DNA of 64,000 nucleotides from positions 48,201-112,200 of the forward strand of contig JBCCDA010000002.1 of assembly GCA_039033215.1 (NCBI GenBank). Direction: 5' to 3'. The notes below the pieces were generated by a model. It was not told where the DNA came from. It ran no database searches and saw only the letters and a program-made list of their open reading frames with translations. The translations under genes and the position numbers were made by a program. The DNA comes from Thermohalobaculum sp039033215. Its GTDB lineage: Bacteria > Pseudomonadota > Alphaproteobacteria > Rhodobacterales > Rhodobacteraceae. Positions 24,937 to 31,791 of this stretch are shown one piece after another (position 1 is the first letter of the stretch; each line of letters opens with the position of its first letter).

Positions 24937-25391
24937 GAACCACCCCCTTGGCCCCCTGTGGTCGAGTTCTCTAGAGGTGACGGGAACCGCGCCTGCAACT
25001 CACGTCTGAAGAACTTCTCGGTTGGAAAGTACAGAATGGAGAACACTGCGCCAAACAGAAGATTAGGCGCCATCGACCACACGTTCAGCACAGCGCTTGG
25101 CCCTCCAACCAAAAGGGACGCGCAGACGATCGAACCAATGTACCAAACCCAGGGACTTCGATTTGGCATGAGCGAGCTCAGTAGCCCCACGAGAGACCGG
25201 TAGATGATGAACGGGATGAGCAGAGCACTTGAAATCAACGTCCAGCCCCCATGCACATGTTCGATCCAGTCGCCGAAGCCAGATTCCTGTCGGCCCATAG
25301 GAAACAAGATCGTGATTGGCGTCACCATGCACGCGCTGACCAACAGGTACGTCACCAGCATTGATATCAGGAACCGAAGGATCGGCGGCAA
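24933..25391 (-). CDS. Membrane protein of unknown function
   Basis: A protein of about 152 aa with four hydrophobic segments (roughly 8-30, 50-72, 82-104, 106-122) and a charged C-terminal tail. The apparent start is a TTG at 25391, five bases after the dihydropyrimidinase stop; an internal ATG (25361) is an alternative. Its base composition is visibly lower in GC than the enzymes on both sides. I do not recognise the family. It is translationally coupled to the ATPase gene. Confidence 0.6.
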   Translation of the reverse strand: MPPILRFLISMLVTYLLVSACMVTPITILFPMGRQESGFGDWIEHVHGGWTLISSALLIPFIIYRSLVGLLSSLMPNRSPWVWYIGSIVCASLLVGGPSAVLNVWSMAPNLLFGAVFSILYFPTEKFFRRELQARFPSPLENSTTGGQGGGS

Positions 25392-25395
25392 CCGA

Positions 25396-26856
25396 TCACA
25401 CCCCGCTCGGGATGTTCGTCGGGTCGCGCATGACCTTCCTCGGGGCCGTCAACTCCTTCCATCGGGCAAGCGCCTCGTGGACAGCTGGGAAGGCGGGGCG
25501 TGGCACAAACCGGCCTCGGCCAGGGCGGGGCTGCGAGTTCTTGCCGTGCTCCCAGATCACCTCGCCGCGGGATAGCGTGTAGCGGGCCTGGGCCGTGACC
25601 TCGATCCCCTCGAAGACGTTGTAGTCGATGATCGATTTTTGGGTCGTGGCGCTGATCGTCTTGGTGATCGAGGGATCCCAGACCACCACGTCCGCGTCCG
25701 CGCCTTCGACGATGGCGCCCTTCTTGGGGTAGATGTTCAGGATCTTGGCGATGTTGGTAGACGTGGCCGCCACGAACTCGTTCTTGGTCAGGCGGCCCGT
25801 TTCCACGCCGCGCGTCCAGAGCACGGGCATTCGGTCTTCCAGCCCGCCGGTCCCGTTCGGGATCATGGGAAAACCCGCCAACCCCATGCGCTTCTGCTCG
25901 GTCGAGAACGCGGCATGGTCCGTCGCGACCACCTGCAGCGAGCCCGCCGCCAGTCCGGCCCAAAGACCGTCCTGATGCTCCTTGCCCCGGAAGGGCGGCG
26001 ACATCACGCGGCGCGCGGCATAGTCCCAATCCTTGTCGAAGTATTCCGACTCGTCGAGCACGAGGTGCTGGATCAGCGGCTCGCCATACACCCGCATGCC
26101 CTTCTGGCGAGCGCTCCGGATGGCTTCGTGCGCCTGCTCGCACGAGACGTGCACGATGTACAAAGGCACCCCGGCGGCATCCGCGATCATGATCGCGCGG
26201 TTGGCAGCCTCGCCTTCAACTTCGGGGGGGCGCGAGAACGCATGGCCCTCGGGGCCGGTCAGCCCCTCCTCCATGTACTTCTCCTGCAGCGCCGCCACCA
26301 CGTCGCCGTTTTCGGCGTGAACCAGCGGCATGGCACCCAGCGCCGCGCACCGGCGGAAAGACGCGAACATCTCGTCGTCCTCGATCATCAGGGCGCCCTT
26401 GTAGGCCATGAAGTGCTTGAAGGTATTGACCCCTCGCTTGACGACCTCGGCCATCTCGGTGTGGATCTTCTCGTTCCAGCCGACAATTGCGCAGTGATAG
26501 CCAATATCGACGCAGATCTGGTCCTTGGACTTCTGGTCCCAGCTGTCCACGGCCGTCAGTAGCGACCCGTCCTCGCCGGGCAGCACGAAGTCCACCAACA
26601 TGGTGGTGCCGCCCGTTGCCGCCGCCCACGTGCCGGACTCGAACGTCTCGGTCGCAGTCGTGCCCATGAAGGGCATCTCGAGGTGCGTGTGCGGATCGAT
26701 GCCTCCAGGGATGACATAGGCATCCGAGGCATCAACGATCTCGTCGCCGGTGAGGTTCTCCCCGATGGCAGCGATCTTCTCGCCCTCGATCAGGACGTCC
26801 GCTTTCCAGGTCCGGTCCGCCGTGCAGACCGTGCCGCCCTTGATGACTTTCGACAT
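25396..26856 (-). CDS. Dihydropyrimidinase / D-hydantoinase
   Basis: This zinc amidohydrolase opens the ring of dihydrouracil or dihydrothymine (and hydantoins) to N-carbamoyl-beta-alanine or its methyl derivative. The 486-aa protein starts at the ATG at 26856 behind GGGAG. The metal site is complete: H56 and H58 in DPHTHLE, the carbamylated Lys at 153 (FMAYKGAL), H180 (PLVHAENGD), H236 (YIVHVSC) and D313 (ATDHAAF). Length is normal. It belongs with beta-ureidopropionase and PreA/PreT to the reductive pyrimidine pathway. A second, badly truncated copy of its N-terminus lies at 27538-27645. Confidence 0.94.
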   Translation of the reverse strand: MSKVIKGGTVCTADRTWKADVLIEGEKIAAIGENLTGDEIVDASDAYVIPGGIDPHTHLEMPFMGTTATETFESGTWAAATGGTTMLVDFVLPGEDGSLLTAVDSWDQKSKDQICVDIGYHCAIVGWNEKIHTEMAEVVKRGVNTFKHFMAYKGALMIEDDEMFASFRRCAALGAMPLVHAENGDVVAALQEKYMEEGLTGPEGHAFSRPPEVEGEAANRAIMIADAAGVPLYIVHVSCEQAHEAIRSARQKGMRVYGEPLIQHLVLDESEYFDKDWDYAARRVMSPPFRGKEHQDGLWAGLAAGSLQVVATDHAAFSTEQKRMGLAGFPMIPNGTGGLEDRMPVLWTRGVETGRLTKNEFVAATSTNIAKILNIYPKKGAIVEGADADVVVWDPSITKTISATTQKSIIDYNVFEGIEVTAQARYTLSRGEVIWEHGKNSQPRPGRGRFVPRPAFPAVHEALARWKELTAPRKVMRDPTNIPSGV

Positions 26857-26901
26857 GTGTCGTCTCCCTTGTCGAGCGTCAGGCCGCGGCATAGACCCCG
26901 G

Positions 26902-27459
26902 TCAGACGCAGCCCAACTCCACCAGCGCCTTCGACGCCCCGTTCAGTGAAAAGCGGATATCGCCGAACGCAGGGCTCGAGATCGTTATGGTCGAGCCACG
27001 TTGCATGGCGCGGACCAGCCGGTCCGTCGGTTTGAACAGATAGCCGCCAGACTGGTCCACGCCAAAGCCTTCGAATGGCACGGTGCCGATGGACTCGCGG
27101 CGAATGGTGCTCGAGCGTCCCCGGACCACGGCGCTCAGGTTGATGGCCTCGCCCCGGAAGGCATCACGCGGCAGCTGATCGCGTTCCAGCGAGAGCTTGA
27201 TGCCGCGTCCCAGATCGCCGGGGCGGCAGTCAGCGACGAGGTTCATCCCGGCGGTCGAGCCCACCACTGCCTCGCGCCATGCGATGGTGGCTGTGGACAG
27301 GGTCGGGTTTCCGGCACCGTCGTTATTGCGCATGGTCCAGCGGTCTGCAGGCGCGGGCGGGACATCGGGGCGGGTGAAGCCAACCTGGTTCGTGGCGGCA
27401 CAAGCCGCCAGGACGGCAGCCAGAAGCAGGGGGCCTAGGGTACGGCGAACGATTTTCAT
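26902..27459 (-). CDS. Predicted lipoprotein of unknown function
   Basis: The 185-aa protein has a lipoprotein signal: basic start, hydrophobic core LLLAAVLAAC, with Cys20 as the probable lipidation site. The mature part is beta-rich with no recognised domain; two Cys (about 78 and 184) could form a disulfide. The ATG at 27459 follows GGAGTGAGACC. It sits between the dihydropyrimidinase and the remnant of a second dihydropyrimidinase, and could be an envelope accessory of nutrient uptake; that is a guess. Confidence 0.75.
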   Translation of the reverse strand: MKIVRRTLGPLLLAAVLAACAATNQVGFTRPDVPPAPADRWTMRNNDGAGNPTLSTATIAWREAVVGSTAGMNLVADCRPGDLGRGIKLSLERDQLPRDAFRGEAINLSAVVRGRSSTIRRESIGTVPFEGFGVDQSGGYLFKPTDRLVRAMQRGSTITISSPAFGDIRFSLNGASKALVELGCV

Positions 27460-27537
27460 GGTCTCACTCCATAGCTTGGGAAAATTTGAGCTGGAGAACG
27501 TTAACCATATTGCATGCCCGGCGATGTGACGAGTGAT

Positions 27538-27645
27538 TCAAGTGAGCAGGTTGTGGACGACGATCTTCTTATCTCTATTCAGGACGTCGACCTTCCAGGC
27601 CCGATCCGCGTTGACGAGGGTGTCGCCCATGATGACTTCAATCAT
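27538..27645 (-). pseudogene. 35-codon remnant of a second dihydropyrimidinase N-terminus
   Basis: The minus strand from the ATG at 27645 reads MIEVIMGDTLVNADRAWKVD and continues DVLNRDKKIVV before a stop at 27538. This lines up with the first 30 residues of the intact enzyme (MSKVIKGGTVCTADRTWKAD, then VLIEGEKIAA), sharing the ADRxWKxDVL core. A strong ribosome-binding site (AGGAGGG, 4 nt spacing) is still in place. The rest of the gene, including the HxH metal site, is gone. It is too short to be an enzyme and is best read as the decayed 5' end of a duplicated gene or a recombination scar. Confidence 0.8.
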
Positions 27646-27654
27646 TCGTCCCTC

Positions 27655-28098
27655 CTAGTTGCATCCGAATGAGAAAACGGCCCTTAGCGGGTCGCTCTGC
27701 TTCACCGCGCCGACTGTCAGAGTGCAATTCTCACCATCTGCGGATCCGAACGGAACCAATTTCGGAGGACGCGTTGAAATCACCTTGCCGGCAAGCGTTC
27801 CCCGCAAGTAACCGTCGGCCGCGATACGGCTTAAGACCAGCGTAGCGCCCGTTTGACAGTGCGATTGCGCTCCGCCGACCTCCAGTTCAAAGACTTCGCC
27901 GTTGGGTGTGCAGCCGTTACTTGTTTCTGCGACTCCCAAGCGCTGACGCTCTTCTGCGCGTCCCTCTACACGTCCTCGCTCAAGCAAAGCTTCCTCGTTG
28001 AGGGAGATGCTCCATTGCTGGATACCATACCCAAACGCAATGCCCGCAAAGAAAGCTCCGATACCAACCGCAACGAGCGTTGTTGGTGTCTCTTTCAT
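27655..28098 (-). CDS. Membrane-anchored protein of unknown function
   Basis: The 147-aa protein starts at the ATG at 28098 with GGAG ten bases upstream, inside the end of the preceding gene. One membrane helix (about 9-27, LVAVGIGAFFAGIAFGYGI) is followed by a charged helix (LLERGRVEGRAEERQRLG) and a C-terminal domain with four Cys that may form two disulfides. It has no recognised family. Its composition is less GC-rich than the pathway enzymes. It lies 7 bp downstream of beta-ureidopropionase. Confidence 0.65.
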   Translation of the reverse strand: MKETPTTLVAVGIGAFFAGIAFGYGIQQWSISLNEEALLERGRVEGRAEERQRLGVAETSNGCTPNGEVFELEVGGAQSHCQTGATLVLSRIAADGYLRGTLAGKVISTRPPKLVPFGSADGENCTLTVGAVKQSDPLRAVFSFGCN

Positions 28099-28105
28099 CA
28101 GCCAC

Positions 28106-29356
28106 TCACTCCACAATCCCCGCGGTCTCCACAACCGCGTGGAACAGGACATCCGTGCCTTTGGCAGCCCATTCGGGCGTGATTTCTTCGGCCTCGTTGT
28201 GGCTGAGGCCGTCGACGCAGGGGCACATGATCATCGACGTGGGCGCGATGTTGTTGATCCAGCAGGCGTCGTGGCCGGCGCCAGAGACAATGTTCATATG
28301 GCTGTAACCCAGCCGCTCGGCGGCGTTGCGCACAGCGGTCACGCAGCCCTCGTCGAACGCCGGGGGATCGAAGCTGCCGACGATCTTGGTCTCCATGGTG
28401 CAGCCGAGCGCCTCGATCAGCTTGGGGGCCTCGGCCATCAGCTCATCGACCATGGCCTGCAGCGTCTCCATCACGTGACTGCGGAAATCGACCGTGAAGA
28501 CCGTCTTGCCCGGGATGATGTTGCGGCTGTTGGGATAGACCTCGATATGGCCGATGGCGCCGACGGCGTTCGGTTGGTGCTTCATGGCAATTTCATGCAC
28601 CAGCTCAGTGACTTGCGCGAGGCCCCGGCCTGCGTTGACGCGCATCTTCATCGGCGTGGAGCCTGTGTGGCTCTCCTTCCCGGTCACCGTGAACTCGATC
28701 CAGCGGAGCCCCTGGCCATGGGTGACGACGCCGATGTCCACGCTCTCAGCCTCGAGGATCGGGCCCTGTTCGATGTGCAGCTCGAAGAAGGCGTGCATCT
28801 TGCGTTGGCCGACGGGCTCGTCGCCCTCCCAGCCGATGCGTTTCAGCTCGTCGCCGAAGCGCTTACCGTCCGCATCGGTGAGGTCCTTCGCCCATTCTTC
28901 GGTGTGGATGCCCGCGAAGACGCCCGACGACAGCATGGGCGGGGCGTAGCGTGTGCCCTCTTCGTTGGTCCAGTTGGTGACTACGATGGGGTGCTTGGTC
29001 CTGATGCCTAAGTCATTGAGACTGCGAAGGACTTCCAATCCGCCCAGAACCCCCAGCACGCCGTCGTACTTGCCGCCGGTCGGCTGCGTGTCGAGGTGCG
29101 AGCCGACATAGACCGGCAGCGCGTCAGGGTCCGTGCCCGCCCGCGTGGCGAACATGTTCCCCATGGTGTCGAGGCCCATCTCGCACCCGGCGTCTTCACA
29201 CCATCTTTGGAATAGGGCCCTACCCTCTGCGTCCGCATCAGTGAGCGTCTGGCGGTTGTTGCCACCTGCGATCCCGGGCCCGATCTTGGCCATCTCCATC
29301 AGGCTGTCCCAAAGCCTGCCACCGTTGATTTTCAGGTTCTCGCCGGGGGCTGCCAT
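28106..29356 (-). CDS. Beta-ureidopropionase / N-carbamoyl amino-acid hydrolase (M20 family)
   Basis: This Zn-dependent hydrolase converts N-carbamoyl-beta-alanine to beta-alanine, CO2 and ammonia, the last step of reductive pyrimidine breakdown. The 416-aa protein has the M20 di-metal signature GSHLDTQPTGGKYDG (H87, D98), the catalytic pair NEEG (131-134), ELHIEQGPIL and the C-terminal SGAGHDACW with His. Length fits the HyuC/AmaB family. It is the first gene of the leftward operon and is read divergently from the TetR regulator across a RutR-type operator. Confidence 0.93.
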   Translation of the reverse strand: MAAPGENLKINGGRLWDSLMEMAKIGPGIAGGNNRQTLTDADAEGRALFQRWCEDAGCEMGLDTMGNMFATRAGTDPDALPVYVGSHLDTQPTGGKYDGVLGVLGGLEVLRSLNDLGIRTKHPIVVTNWTNEEGTRYAPPMLSSGVFAGIHTEEWAKDLTDADGKRFGDELKRIGWEGDEPVGQRKMHAFFELHIEQGPILEAESVDIGVVTHGQGLRWIEFTVTGKESHTGSTPMKMRVNAGRGLAQVTELVHEIAMKHQPNAVGAIGHIEVYPNSRNIIPGKTVFTVDFRSHVMETLQAMVDELMAEAPKLIEALGCTMETKIVGSFDPPAFDEGCVTAVRNAAERLGYSHMNIVSGAGHDACWINNIAPTSMIMCPCVDGLSHNEAEEITPEWAAKGTDVLFHAVVETAGIVE

Positions 29357-29372
29357 GGGGGCCTCGCTTCTC

Positions 29373-29388
29373 TTGACCGATTGGTAAA
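29373..29388. promoter_or_regulatory. RutR-like operator between the TetR regulator and beta-ureidopropionase
   Basis: The sequence TTGACCGATTGGTAAA matches the Escherichia coli RutR consensus TTGACCAnnTGGTCAA at 12 of the 14 specified positions, in the same 16-bp palindromic arrangement. It lies 17 bp upstream of the beta-ureidopropionase ATG and in the 5' region of the rutR-like gene, so one bound repressor could control both directions. RutR releases DNA on binding uracil or thymine; the same inducer is inferred here. Confidence 0.75.
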
Positions 29389-29440
29389 ACCGACGCTACC
29401 AAGGCTCGGATTAGGGTCAAGGGGAAATCGGGGCAAGCTG

Positions 29441-30055
29441 TTGAGCGAGCGCAAGATCACCCGTATCCAGCTGGAGAACAAGGCAAAAATCCTCTCCGCA
29501 GCAACCAAGGTGTTTGCCCACGACGGCTTCCGGGGCGCCACGGTCGACGCCATCGCGAAGGTGGCGGGGATGTCGAAGCCCAACCTGCTCTACTATTTTC
29601 CTTCGAAGGAGGCGATCTACCGCGATCTGCTGGAGGACCTGCTGGACGCCTGGCTCGACCCGCTGCGCGAGATGAATCCGCGTGGCGAACCTACGCACGA
29701 GATCACCGCCTACATCCAGCGCAAGATCGAGCTCGCCCGGGATTACCCAACGGAATCAAGGCTCTTTGCAGGCGAAATGCTTCGTGGGGCACCGATCCTG
29801 AACGACATTCTGGGCGGGGGTCTCAAGGCCATGGTCGACGAGAAGGCCGAAATCCTGCGGCAGTGGTCTGCCGAGGGGAAGATCGCCCGGATCGACCCTT
29901 ACCACCTGATCTTCGCGATTTGGGCAACGACGCAGCACTATGCCGACTTTGACGCACAGGTGCGGGCGGTACTGGGCGATGAGGGCGAGGGCCGTTTCCA
30001 CGACGCTGCAACGGCCCTGACGCAGATCTTTCTCTACGGGTTGAAGCCTCGCTAG
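29441..30055 (+). CDS. TetR-family regulator, RutR-like
   Basis: The protein of about 204 aa is close to RutR over its whole length: a helix-turn-helix (FRGATVDAIAKVAGMSKPNL), then LYYFPSKEAIYRDLLEDLLDAWL, ARDYPTESRLFAGEMLRGAP, DEKAEILRQW, and IDPYHLIFAIWATTQHYADF. The last block is characteristic of RutR. The start is uncertain: the frame opens with a TTG at 29381, but that lies within the probable operator, so a TTG at 29441 (GGGG seven bases upstream) is preferred. Expected role: uracil/thymine-responsive repressor of the flanking pyrimidine genes. Confidence 0.9.
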   Translation: MSERKITRIQLENKAKILSAATKVFAHDGFRGATVDAIAKVAGMSKPNLLYYFPSKEAIYRDLLEDLLDAWLDPLREMNPRGEPTHEITAYIQRKIELARDYPTESRLFAGEMLRGAPILNDILGGGLKAMVDEKAEILRQWSAEGKIARIDPYHLIFAIWATTQHYADFDAQVRAVLGDEGEGRFHDAATALTQIFLYGLKPR

Positions 30056-30138
30056 AGGACCCAATGCGTTCCTGACTAGACGGTCAAGTTCCAGGTACCA
30101 TTCGTTAACCAGCAGGTGTTGGCGCTGTCAAAAACCCT

Positions 30139-30197
30139 GTATTGCAGGCGTATTGCATCCGTATTGCTCGCGTATTGCAGGCGTATTGCAGCTGTAT
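30139..30197. repeat. 11-bp tandem repeat array (GTATTGC...)
   Basis: Five units of 11 bp beginning GTATTGC (GTATTGCAGGC, GTATTGCATCC, GTATTGCTCGC, GTATTGCAGGC, GTATTGCAGCT) follow each other without gaps, and a sixth starts GTATG. The first eight positions are nearly invariant. The array lies between the converging ends of the RutR-like gene and a DMT exporter gene, so it is not an obvious promoter element. The 11-bp period places each unit on the same face of the helix. Confidence 0.85.
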
Positions 30198-30227
30198 GTA
30201 CACAAAGTCGACTTGGGCAGCGCGCGG

Positions 30228-31127
30228 TCAGTCCTTCAAAAGGATCAGAAGCGCCCCAATCGTCGCCGCCACGCCAAGCCAGACCGGCAGCGCGACCCAT
30301 CCGTGTCCCAGAAGTCCCTCCCACAGGATCACAAAGCTGGGGACGAGATAGCCGTAGGCCATGACCTTGGCGGCAGGCAGGCGCAGCGTTGCGAACTGCA
30401 GCAGGAAGAACGTAATCGCGGTGGCAGAGATCGCGAGGTAGAAGACCGCCGCCCAGGCAACCCCCGGAAGCGCCAGCCAATCCGTCTTCAGAACATCGCG
30501 CCAGCCCCATACCAGCGTGACCATCAGTCCCCCGCAAATGCCGCCGAAGGAATAGACGATCAGCGGCTCGCCCCGGTTCAGAAGACGGCTCATCGGCGTG
30601 TAGAGCCCGTGCAGCGCACAGCCTACGATGAACAGCTGCTCGCCAGTTCCGAGGTCCATCTGCAGAAACGCACCGATGTCGCCACGGAAGATGACCCACA
30701 GCGCTCCGACCGCTGCCAGGACTAGCGCCGCTGCCATCCGTCCGGTGGTGATCTGGCGCATCAGCAGCCAGCCAAAGCCAGCCGCCATCAGCGGCGTCAA
30801 CGTGAAGACGGCCGCGGTTGAAACAGCGTCCGTTCGCTGCAACGCGTCGAACATCAGGATGAAATAGAGCGCCAGCAACCCGCCGAAGACCGGATACCGC
30901 CAGAAGGCGCGGAAGTGAGCCGCTCGCATCGTCGATGCCGCCAGCACTCCCATGACACCGGCCCCCAGCACGAACCGCGCCGCCGTCAACGCTGCGGGCT
31001 CGATATGCGGTGCGGCCAGATCCCCCAGCGAGAACGAAACCGAGATCAGCACCGCAAATAGCAGCATCGCCGCGTGGCCTTGCAGGGCGGCACGCCTGCC
31101 TTCGGTATGCTCGGAAGAGGGGGTCAC
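30228..31127 (-). CDS. DMT-family transporter (EamA domains)
   Basis: A protein of about 299 aa with ten predicted membrane helices in two EamA-like halves, e.g. AAMLLFAVLISVSFSLGDL at the start and VMAYGYLVPSFVILWEGLLGH near the end. The latter (YGYLVPxFxxLWexxLG) is a typical second-half signature. The family exports amino acids, purines or other metabolites; the substrate is not evident. Start codons are uncertain: GTG at 31127 is used here, GTG at 31157 is possible, and neither has a strong ribosome-binding site. It is convergent with the regulator gene. Confidence 0.85.
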   Translation of the reverse strand: MTPSSEHTEGRRAALQGHAAMLLFAVLISVSFSLGDLAAPHIEPAALTAARFVLGAGVMGVLAASTMRAAHFRAFWRYPVFGGLLALYFILMFDALQRTDAVSTAAVFTLTPLMAAGFGWLLMRQITTGRMAAALVLAAVGALWVIFRGDIGAFLQMDLGTGEQLFIVGCALHGLYTPMSRLLNRGEPLIVYSFGGICGGLMVTLVWGWRDVLKTDWLALPGVAWAAVFYLAISATAITFFLLQFATLRLPAAKVMAYGYLVPSFVILWEGLLGHGWVALPVWLGVAATIGALLILLKD

Positions 31128-31240
31128 GTCACTCGCCTGAAGCCGAAACGGAGCCACAGGCTATGGCACCACAGGGCGATCGTGTCGAGCAAGGTGCCTC
31201 TGCGAGGTGACGCAACGTCAATATAATTCATCTTCATATT

Positions 31241-31270
31241 CTAGTTGACTGTCAAATTGACATTTACTAG
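31241..31270. promoter_or_regulatory. Nested TTGAC palindromes upstream of the small gene
   Basis: Overlapping dyads TTGACtGTCAA (31245-31255) and GTCAAaTTGAC (31251-31261) lie inside a pair of CTAG tetramers (31241 and 31267). The half-site TTGAC is shared with the RutR-like operator. The region is AT-rich and lies between the DMT exporter gene and the 48-aa gene, so it may control either. Function is inferred from symmetry and position. Confidence 0.4.
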
Positions 31271-31318
31271 ATTGAGTCCCGAGACGAAGAGCCCACAGCA
31301 ACGAACGGGAGGCGAGAA

Positions 31319-31465
31319 ATGCAGGAGCTTGACGAAGCACGCCGGCGCTACGCCCGTTTGCTGGAGCGGCTCACAAGTGAAGGCCCGCTCGACCAGCAGA
31401 TCAAGGCCAACCTGCGCGAAGCGATCAAGGCGCTGGATGCGAAGATCAAGGCGAGCGGCACGTGA
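31319..31465 (+). CDS. Small helical protein (48 aa) of unknown function
   Basis: A short gene with a very good ribosome-binding site (GGGAGG, six bases before the ATG). The product is highly charged and predicted to be one or two amphipathic helices, with a Gly-Pro break in the middle (SEGPLDQQIKANLREAIKAL). It has no Cys, signal or membrane segment. It is preceded by palindromic TTGAC sites and followed by strong hairpins, so it looks like a free-standing transcription unit. The family is not recognised. Confidence 0.6.
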   Translation: MQELDEARRRYARLLERLTSEGPLDQQIKANLREAIKALDAKIKASGT

Positions 31466-31558
31466 GGCGATGACAGGCAATCAAGACCCGCCGGGAGAGT
31501 AGAAACCCGGCGCCACGATCCTCCGGCATGTTGCCCCACCCGTCCGGAGGGATGGCGG

Positions 31559-31596
31559 CCGGGGCAGGTTCAAGGTCCCCTATCCACCTGCCCCGG
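31559..31596 (+). terminator. Hairpin 1 downstream of the 48-aa gene
   Basis: CCGGGGCAGGT and ACCTGCCCCGG form a perfect 11-bp stem with a 16-nt loop, followed by TCGTTTGTG. Strong stem, moderate T content; probable terminator or part of a structured RNA. Confidence 0.5.
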
Positions 31597-31636
31597 TCGT
31601 TTGTGTGATTAGCGTACCCACCGCATCGTTGCTTGC

Positions 31637-31672
31637 GGTCTGCCCCTTCGGTTGCGGTGGCCGGGGCAGACC
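31637..31672 (+). terminator. Hairpin 2 downstream of the 48-aa gene
   Basis: GGTCTGCCCC and GGGGCAGACC form a perfect 10-bp stem with a 16-nt loop, followed by TGTTTTGTG. This is the better intrinsic terminator of the pair on the plus strand. Confidence 0.6.
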
Positions 31673-31734
31673 TGTTTTGTGAAAGTTGCGTATGCGTAGT
31701 TGACGGTCCGCGTGAGTTTCTGGACCGGCGTAAA

Positions 31735-31764
31735 GTTCGAGTGGCGTAGTGTTCGAGTGGCGTA
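31735..31764. repeat. 14-bp direct repeat, two copies
   Basis: GTTCGAGTGGCGTA occurs at 31735-31748 and again at 31751-31764, with 2 bp between copies. A related GCGTA also occurs just upstream. It lies 28 bp beyond the preA stop; no function is evident. Confidence 0.6.
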
Positions 31765-31791
31765 TGTAGATTGAGGGTCGCACGTCGGGTG

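Larger units (their letters stand above)
31466..31791. other. 326-bp non-coding stretch rich in hairpins between the small gene and preA
   Basis: No protein gene was found. Successive stem-loops occur at about 31520-31550 (CCTCCGG/CCGGAGG), 31559-31596 and 31637-31672, followed by a 14-bp direct repeat. The two larger hairpins share the core CCGGGGCAG. The stretch may be a long structured 3' untranslated region or a small RNA. Confidence 0.45.

Noticed and set aside
30139..30197. CRISPR-like array
   Set aside because: Units of 11 bp with no spacers of constant length and no cas genes; a plain tandem repeat.
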